Shown: positions 59,376 through 64,000 of the stretch, piece by piece
Numbering within the stretch: position 1 is the stretch's first letter
Layout of the letters: every line of letters begins with the position of its first letter
Assembly (NCBI RefSeq): GCF_020567525.1
Contig: NZ_JAJCVI010000001.1
Span: 248,001-312,000 of the forward strand
DNA from: Halorubellus salinus
GTDB lineage: Archaea; Halobacteriota; Halobacteria; Halobacteriales; Natrialbaceae
DNA length: 64,000 nt
Reading direction: 5' to 3'
Program-made: the position numbers and the translations under genes
Notes under the pieces: generated by a model
Seen by the model: the letters and a program-made list of their open reading frames with translations, nothing else
Told to the model about the DNA's origin: nothing
Databases searched by the model: none

Positions 59376-60083
59376 ATGAAAGATTGCCCACGCTGTGGCT
59401 CGTCGCTGAGCCACTACGCCCTCGCGGACGGGGAGGCCTACGGCTGCGACGCCTGCGGGTGGGTCGGCGTCGACGTCGAGCACCGAAGCAAACCCGCGAC
59501 ACTCGAATCCTGGCACGACGCCATCTCTCGGTTCGAATCGAAGTTCGCACGCGACGGCTCCGAGAACGCCGTCCGGAACCTCGAACGCATACGGGACAAC
59601 GTATCCATCCCGGACGACGCGCCCGAATCAGACCCGAAACCGCACGTGGAACGCGTCCCCGGCGACACCCCAGCAGACACGGACGCCGACCACGCTGACC
59701 CCGACGCGCACGCCGAAGACGAGGCCGGCGACCCCGAAACGGAACGCCAGAGCGACGAGGCCGCCGAGGACGAGACGAAGGACGCGGCCGACACCAGCGA
59801 GGACGACGCTTCACCGACGAGCGACCCCTCCGGCGCGGACCAAGCCGAGGAATCGGACGAGGCCGAAAGCACCGCAGCCGACGACGACGAGGTCGAGTCC
59901 GCGTCCATCGACGAGGACGCCGGCGAGGCGTACGCCGAGGACTCCGCCGACGTCGAGGACGAGAACGCGGACGACGGCGACGACCGACCCACGGACGACA
60001 CCGAACCGAGGACGACCGACGACGACGACACGGACCCCGACACCGACAGCGTCGACGAGGACGCCACCGCGGAAGCCGCCTGA
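59376..60083 (+). CDS. Zinc-ribbon protein with long acidic tail
   Basis: 235 residues. MKDCPRCGSSLSHYALADGE then GCDACGWVG is a four-cysteine zinc ribbon. A helical stretch (LESWHDAISRFESKFARDGS, then AVRNLERIRDNVS) follows, then about 145 residues of nearly pure Asp/Glu/Ala/Thr disorder. Zinc ribbons of this type bind nucleic acid or protein; the tail may give salt-tolerant solubility or binding. TATA-like cttattatt 22-30 bases upstream. Confidence 0.8.
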   Translation: MKDCPRCGSSLSHYALADGEAYGCDACGWVGVDVEHRSKPATLESWHDAISRFESKFARDGSENAVRNLERIRDNVSIPDDAPESDPKPHVERVPGDTPADTDADHADPDAHAEDEAGDPETERQSDEAAEDETKDAADTSEDDASPTSDPSGADQAEESDEAESTAADDDEVESASIDEDAGEAYAEDSADVEDENADDGDDRPTDDTEPRTTDDDDTDPDTDSVDEDATAEAA

Positions 60084-60424
60084 CCCGTCCCCGAGCACCC
60101 TTCTCGCGACCGCATCGTCCCCGACAGCCGCAACTGCTCGACGCCACCAGCCAGGCGAATCCCGCACCTGTTCACCGAGCCCTGCACCTGCTCACCGAGC
60201 CCTGCACCTGCTCACCGAGTCGGCCACGCCTCTCGGCACGCACCAAACAGCAACGCGACCAGACGCCAGCCAGTTTACGTTCGTCACGGAACCGGCGACC
60301 GCACGCGTCGCTCCCCCGTCCAGCGTCGAGCACGCGAAAAAACGAGGTGACCGACGGCGACACCGCGTCAACTGGAGCGTCACGACCGACCGAGTCGTCG
60401 GACACGAAGCCGGGTGTCGTGACG
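60084..60424. other. Intergenic region between the zinc-ribbon and salactin genes
   Basis: 341 bases, both neighbours ending into it. Apart from the 20-bp triple repeat (60161-60220) I see no gene-like frame. It probably holds terminators for both genes. Confidence 0.55.
60161..60220 (+). repeat. Exact-period 20-bp tandem triple repeat
   Basis: Units at 60161, 60181 and 60201 read CCCGCACCTGTTCACCGAGC, CCTGCACCTGCTCACCGAGC and CCTGCACCTGCTCACCGAGT. Each contains CTCACCGAG(C/T) and CACCTG. The period is close to two helical turns, so a protein could bind all three on one face. Confidence 0.9.
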
Positions 60425-61450
60425 TTACTCGTCCGCTGCAGCCGCTTCCGCCTCTTCCTCGGGCTCGTCGACGTCCTCGTCGGAGCGTGCAGCGACGAGG
60501 CCACCACGGGCGACCGAGTACAGGGGCTCGCTCGCGTGATGGACGCCACTGATCGAGAACGGGATGTTCGCGTCCTCGAGGTGGTCGCGGAACAGCGCCT
60601 CGAACCCGTTCGGGCTCGACGTGCCACCCGTGACGACGACCGGAACGTCGAGACCCTCCTCGATGTCCTCCTCGTCGACCTCCTTGACGACGTTCTGGAT
60701 GACGTAGTCGAGCAGGTTCTCGTAGTAGATACTGAGTGCGCCCTCGACGCCACCGACGTCGGTGGTGAAGTCGAGCTCGAAGTCGCTCTCCTTGACGCTC
60801 GTGACCTTGTCCACGGGCGTGCCGGTCGCCTGCGCGGCCTGCTCGTCGACCCAGTCGCCACCGCGAGCGACGGAGAACTTCATGACCGGGACCGCGTAGT
60901 ACGCGAGACAGACGTTCGTCATGCCCGCGCCGAAGCTGATGCCGAGGCCAGTGAAGTTGTTGTCAGCGAGCTCGCTGTAGATGACGGCCATCCCCTCGTT
61001 GATGGGTTCGGCGTCGTACCCCATGTTGTCGAGGAAGCTCTCGATGGTCTTCTGGTGGTAGAGCGTCGAGAGCTCGGAGTCGATCGGGTCCGCCGGGACG
61101 GAGAAGTACAGCTTCTCGTCGGGATAGCTCGGTTCGCCGACGACCTGCTCGATGATGAGCTTCATCATCGGGATCGCGGACTTCTCCTGGCTGGAGAGGA
61201 TCCCGTGCTTCATCGGGCGTCGGGTGTTCTTGTTGAAGATATTTGCAAAGTTCAGTGCGTCGTCACCCACGACGTACACCTTGTCGTCCTTGCGGATGTG
61301 GAGGACTTCCGAGCGACTGAGCATCTGCTCGGCCATATCGGAGTACTCGATTTCCACGAAGGAGTTCCGCTGCTGGACGAATACGGTATCGCTACCATCC
61401 TGTTGTGCGGACAGGATGTTCATCGTGCCGACGTCTAGGCCTTTAGCCAT
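60425..61450 (-). CDS. Salactin-like actin homologue
   Basis: 341 residues. [20 protein letters not shown] is the actin phosphate-1 region, [20 protein letters not shown] the phosphate-2 region, and [17 protein letters not shown] the adenosine region of the actin/MreB/Hsp70 fold. The near-identity of whole blocks ([40 protein letters not shown]) to the published Halobacterium salactin points to the same protein, a dynamic filament former that helps partition DNA. The C-terminus is acidic. Confidence 0.9.
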   Translation of the reverse strand: MAKGLDVGTMNILSAQQDGSDTVFVQQRNSFVEIEYSDMAEQMLSRSEVLHIRKDDKVYVVGDDALNFANIFNKNTRRPMKHGILSSQEKSAIPMMKLIIEQVVGEPSYPDEKLYFSVPADPIDSELSTLYHQKTIESFLDNMGYDAEPINEGMAVIYSELADNNFTGLGISFGAGMTNVCLAYYAVPVMKFSVARGGDWVDEQAAQATGTPVDKVTSVKESDFELDFTTDVGGVEGALSIYYENLLDYVIQNVVKEVDEEDIEEGLDVPVVVTGGTSSPNGFEALFRDHLEDANIPFSISGVHHASEPLYSVARGGLVAARSDEDVDEPEEEAEAAAADE

Positions 61451-61470
61451 ATTTGCCCATGTACCCCATC

Positions 61471-61499
61471 GGATAATAAAACTATGTGAAATTATTTCA
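61471..61499 (-). promoter_or_regulatory. TATA-like element and short palindrome before salactin
   Basis: The minus strand has gttttattatcc (about 61470-61481), roughly 20-30 bases before the ATG at 61450. Immediately upstream is TGAAAT-T-ATTTCA (61487-61499), two perfect 6-bp arms around one base. The whole 61455-61530 stretch is AT-rich. Confidence 0.45.
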
Positions 61500-61551
61500 T
61501 CACGTAACGTGTTAGTATTAACGGGTTCCTAATTGAAGTGCGAGCGGGCGC

Positions 61552-62511
61552 TCAACCGAGGCCGAGCGCGCGCTTCAAACGCGTCCACAGACCGTCACGT
61601 CGGCCACCGAGCGACCTCGAGCTACCGGCCGTCGCGTCCTTCTCGGCCTGTTCGCGCTCCCGGCGCTCGCGCAACTCCTTGAGCTTCGCCGTCTGGTCGT
61701 CGACCGTCGACTCCGACCGCGCCGTCTTCTTCTCCCCGCCCTTCATCGCCTTCAGCGAGTTGAGTTGCGAGTCGACGCCCGACGACCGCGTCGTCTTCGC
61801 TGCCCCTCCCGCGAGCGTCGTTCCCTCCATGTCCGCGTCCTCGCTGAAGCTCAGGTTGCGGTTCTGCGAGCGCTCGACACCACCCCAGGACAGGTCGACG
61901 CCGGACATCGCGTCCTCGATGTCCGCCTCGATCTCCGCATCCGAGATGGACTCGCCCTCGTCCTCGTCCTCCTCCATCGGCTGGATGTCCGCCGGCCCCG
62001 GCTGCTGGTAGCGCTCCAGTTGGTCCGCGACGAGCGCCGCCCCCGTCGACCCGACGACGAGCACCAACCCGACGGCGTACAGGCCGATGACGCCGAGCGT
62101 GGTTCCCAGCCCGCCTTCGTTCCAGGACCCCGGGTAGGCGGAGACGAACAGTGCGACAGCGAGGACGTTGATCGCCGCACCGCCACCAGCGGCGTACACG
62201 GCCCGCTCCTCGACTGGCAGGAGAACGACGACGCCAGTTATCAGCGTCGGCAGCGCGAGCATCCCCACGGCGTAGGCCGCTTCAGACCACTGCCAGAACG
62301 GAGCGGTATTGTACTCGAGTACGCCGAACGTAACCACGCTCAACAGGAGTGCGAGGGCGGCCATCCCGACGCCGGTGAAGAATAGGCCGAACCCGAGGTA
62401 GACGTCCGTGTCCTCCTCCGGTTCGCCGATGTATTTCTCGTAGAGGTCGTAGAGGACGTTGTCCGGGACTTCGACACCGGACTCGCCCTCCGCTGGGTCC
62501 TCGGTAGGCAT
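61552..62511 (-). CDS. cdpA: CdpA-like cell-division membrane protein (DUF7139 type)
   Basis: 319 residues. Four transmembrane helices (LGFGLFFTGVGMAALALLLS; AAYAVGMLALPTLITGVVVL; GAAINVLAVALFVSAYPGSW; IGLYAVGLVLVVGSTGAALV) are followed by a 150-residue disordered, charged tail ending in a basic RLKRALGLG. This layout matches CdpA, reported in Haloferax volcanii as a membrane protein linked to FtsZ1 at the division site. The call rests on topology and remembered similarity. Confidence 0.65.
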   Translation of the reverse strand: MPTEDPAEGESGVEVPDNVLYDLYEKYIGEPEEDTDVYLGFGLFFTGVGMAALALLLSVVTFGVLEYNTAPFWQWSEAAYAVGMLALPTLITGVVVLLPVEERAVYAAGGGAAINVLAVALFVSAYPGSWNEGGLGTTLGVIGLYAVGLVLVVGSTGAALVADQLERYQQPGPADIQPMEEDEDEGESISDAEIEADIEDAMSGVDLSWGGVERSQNRNLSFSEDADMEGTTLAGGAAKTTRSSGVDSQLNSLKAMKGGEKKTARSESTVDDQTAKLKELRERREREQAEKDATAGSSRSLGGRRDGLWTRLKRALGLG

Positions 62512-62605
62512 TGCCTATGCCTAAACCCCCCACTGCCATGATTGTTTGGTTAACAGTTTGTTACTTGAAAAAAGACGGCGTCAGACGTCTCGCTGTCGCC
62601 GAGTT

Positions 62606-63139
62606 TCAGTCCTTGCGTTTCACGACGTCGCCGAGCGTCGTCTTCGTGGACGACCCGCCGCTCCAGTCCTCGTCGTCACCGGAAGACCCGCCGGCGTCGA
62701 GGTCGATGCCGAGTTCGCGCTCGAGCTTCGACTGGACCTTGTCGCTCGGGAGCGTGTCACCGCGCTCTAACTTCCGGATGAGACTCGCCTTCTCGTTGAG
62801 CTCGTTCGCGAGATCGGCCTGACTCATCCCTTTCTTCTCGCGGGCTTGACGTATCCGTTCGTCGTAGTCCTGGGCGAGCTCGCCCATGTCGTCGAACATG
62901 TCCCGACGTCGCGTACTCCCGCCCGACGACGAGGAACTCCCCGACGACCGACCGCTCGACGAGGACGAGCTCGAGGACGAGGAGCTCGTGGAGTACTTCG
63001 TGGACGTGCTCGATTGCTTCTGACTCTTCACTTCCGTTCCGAAGTCGGCGCACTCCGAACACACGTCGAGTTCGGCGCCTTCGACCTTCACCGTCTTCGG
63101 GTCCGACGTTTCGGCACCACACATCTCGCACTGAACCAT
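62606..63139 (-). CDS. mbf1: Multiprotein bridging factor aMBF1
   Basis: 177 residues. MVQCEMCGAETSDPKTVKVE then LDVCSECADFG is the N-terminal zinc ribbon. A serine-rich linker (runs of Ser, about residues 45-75) joins it to the MBF1 HTH: YDERIRQAREKKGMSQADLA, then NELNEKASLIRKLERGD. Archaeal MBF1 associates with ribosomes and transcription factors. TATA-like gttttatacg 25-33 bases upstream of ATG 63139. Confidence 0.93.
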   Translation of the reverse strand: MVQCEMCGAETSDPKTVKVEGAELDVCSECADFGTEVKSQKQSSTSTKYSTSSSSSSSSSSSGRSSGSSSSSGGSTRRRDMFDDMGELAQDYDERIRQAREKKGMSQADLANELNEKASLIRKLERGDTLPSDKVQSKLERELGIDLDAGGSSGDDEDWSGGSSTKTTLGDVVKRKD

Positions 63140-63188
63140 AACCTAGCCTTTCTCCCGGCCGCGTATAAAACATGTGCCCCCCGCGTCC

Positions 63189-63809
63189 TCAGTCCAGCCG
63201 CGACCAGGCGCCCCAGAACCGCTGGACGGCGGTGACGTGACCGACGACGGCGAAGACGACGAGCAGCCATCCGACGAGCGTCAGCCCGAGGAGTTCCGTC
63301 GGGTAGATGACGACGGCGACGCCGACGGCGCCGGCGAGCGCGAGGCGGTCGGCGCGACCGAGGACGCCGGCGTACACGCGGTCGAGACCGACGGCTTGCG
63401 CTTGCGTCCCGAGGTACGACGTGAGGAGGACGCCGGTGACGGCGGCGAGGCCGAGGTCGTACCGGCCGATGCCGGCGGCGAGGCCGACGATGATGGCGAC
63501 GTCCGCGTACCGGTCGAGGACGTGGTCGAGCAGGTCGCCGCCCTCGCTGGCGACGTCCTGTTCGCGGGCGAGTGCGCCGTCGACGATGTCGAGCCAGCCG
63601 TTGAACGCGACGCAGACCGCGCCGACGGCGTACAGGATGCTGACGTCGCCGACGGCGGGGCCGGCGTACGCGTAGAGACCGCCTGCGGCGAGCGCGAGCG
63701 CGAACGCGACGACGCTGACGCCGTCGGGACTCATCCCGAGCGCGTTCGCGGCGCGAACCCACGGGTCGAGCAACCCCGAGATCCGGGGACGGAGCTGGTC
63801 GAGGGTCAT
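63189..63809 (-). CDS. CDP-alcohol phosphatidyltransferase (archaetidylinositol-phosphate-synthase-like)
   Basis: 206 residues, six helices. The catalytic signature DIVDGALAREQDVASEGGDL then LDHVLD has all the required Asp, Gly, Ala and Arg residues. The short form and the position near an AK6-type kinase gene are typical of the archaetidylinositol phosphate synthase group, which builds the inositol ether lipid. It starts 13 bases after the kinase gene stop. Confidence 0.88.
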   Translation of the reverse strand: MTLDQLRPRISGLLDPWVRAANALGMSPDGVSVVAFALALAAGGLYAYAGPAVGDVSILYAVGAVCVAFNGWLDIVDGALAREQDVASEGGDLLDHVLDRYADVAIIVGLAAGIGRYDLGLAAVTGVLLTSYLGTQAQAVGLDRVYAGVLGRADRLALAGAVGVAVVIYPTELLGLTLVGWLLVVFAVVGHVTAVQRFWGAWSRLD

Positions 63810-63822
63810 GGATGGGCGTGGG

Positions 63823-64000
63823 TCATAGGTACTCGATGTAGTCGACCGTGCCCGCGCTCGGTTCGCGGTTGCCCGCGAGGACGGCCGCGATGGCGTCGGC
63901 GACGGCGTCGGGGTCGCGGTCGGTCGTCGCGACCTCGTACACGGCCTCGGTCCCGTGCGCGTCGACGCTCTCGCCGAGGACGACGTCGAGCGCCTCGCTC
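63823..64000 (-). CDS. AK6/Fap7-type adenylate kinase-like protein (C-terminal part)
   Basis: The gene continues beyond the right edge. The visible 58 residues (EALDVVLGESVDAHGTEAVY, then EVATTDRDPDAVADAIAAVL and SAGTVDYIEYL) match the C-terminus of archaeal AK6/Fap7-like NMP kinases, which in eukaryotes act in small-subunit ribosome maturation. It probably leads an operon with the phosphatidyltransferase gene. Confidence 0.75.
   Translation of the reverse strand, partial: SEALDVVLGESVDAHGTEAVYEVATTDRDPDAVADAIAAVLAGNREPSAGTVDYIEYL

Noticed and set aside
1-64000. CRISPR arrays, insertion sequences, rRNA and tRNA genes
   Set aside because: No regularly spaced palindromic repeats, no transposase motifs with terminal repeats, and no tRNA or rRNA consensus blocks were found by eye; a covariance-model search would be decisive for RNAs.

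Overview
The window is chromosomal DNA of a halophilic archaeon (class Halobacteria). The base composition is GC-rich. Nearly all proteins are acidic. Many genes have a TATA-like element about 25-35 bases before the start codon and no room for a long leader. The gene content is archaeal: archaeal-type methionine adenosyltransferase, RNase P proteins, proteasome alpha subunit, SBDS, SRP19, Gar1, aMBF1, geranylgeranyl reductase and salactin. The genus cannot be fixed from the sequence. No rRNA, tRNA, CRISPR array or intact insertion sequence was found.

0-11.7 kb: the 5' part of thiI, then a tandem family of small Tat lipoproteins in which three copies look intact and two decayed. Next come S-adenosylmethionine synthetase, a tightly overlapping membrane-lipid operon (CDP-alcohol phosphatidyltransferase, PHP phosphoesterase, VTT membrane protein), an acetyltransferase, a CYTH protein, an FKBP-type foldase, a MazG-like hydrolase, the lipid reductase, and a RecA-fold/MinD-like pair. 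11.8-26 kb: pyrBI, a Nudix hydrolase, a DJ-1 protein, and the conserved RNA-processing/proteasome cluster (RNA-binding protein, rnp3, methyltransferase, rnp2, psmA, SBDS). FUN14, hflX, an HD phosphohydrolase, an amidohydrolase and UspA follow.

26-41.6 kb: birA, tyrS, a divergent HxlR/DoxX pair sharing a TATA box and a perfect palindrome, a three-gene ABC exporter whose first permease carries a PrsW-like intramembrane-protease domain, aldo/keto reductase, aldehyde dehydrogenase, two lipoproteins, an MFS transporter, and an unusually AT-rich divergent region with two palindromes. 41.7-49.4 kb: an ornithine cyclodeaminase/alanine dehydrogenase family protein, a presenilin-type protease, gar1, srp19, and the btuF/btuCD vitamin B12 uptake genes with a PGF-CTERM-anchored binding protein.

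49.4-64 kb: a tyrosine recombinase co-transcribed with a small acidic (probably DNA-binding) protein, then about 1.15 kb without a convincing gene, a HisG-like protein, a very acidic coiled-coil protein, a metallo-beta-lactamase, a rhomboid protease and a METTL5-like methyltransferase. The last part holds cytoskeleton and cell-division candidates (salactin, a CdpA-like membrane protein), aMBF1, an archaetidylinositol-phosphate-synthase-like enzyme, and the end of an AK6/Fap7-type kinase.

The least ordinary signals are the ABC permease-PrsW fusion, the decaying lipoprotein array, several perfect palindromes at promoters, a structured leader before the recombinase operon, a 112-bp duplication across a convergent gene junction, and short tandem repeats next to gene ends.
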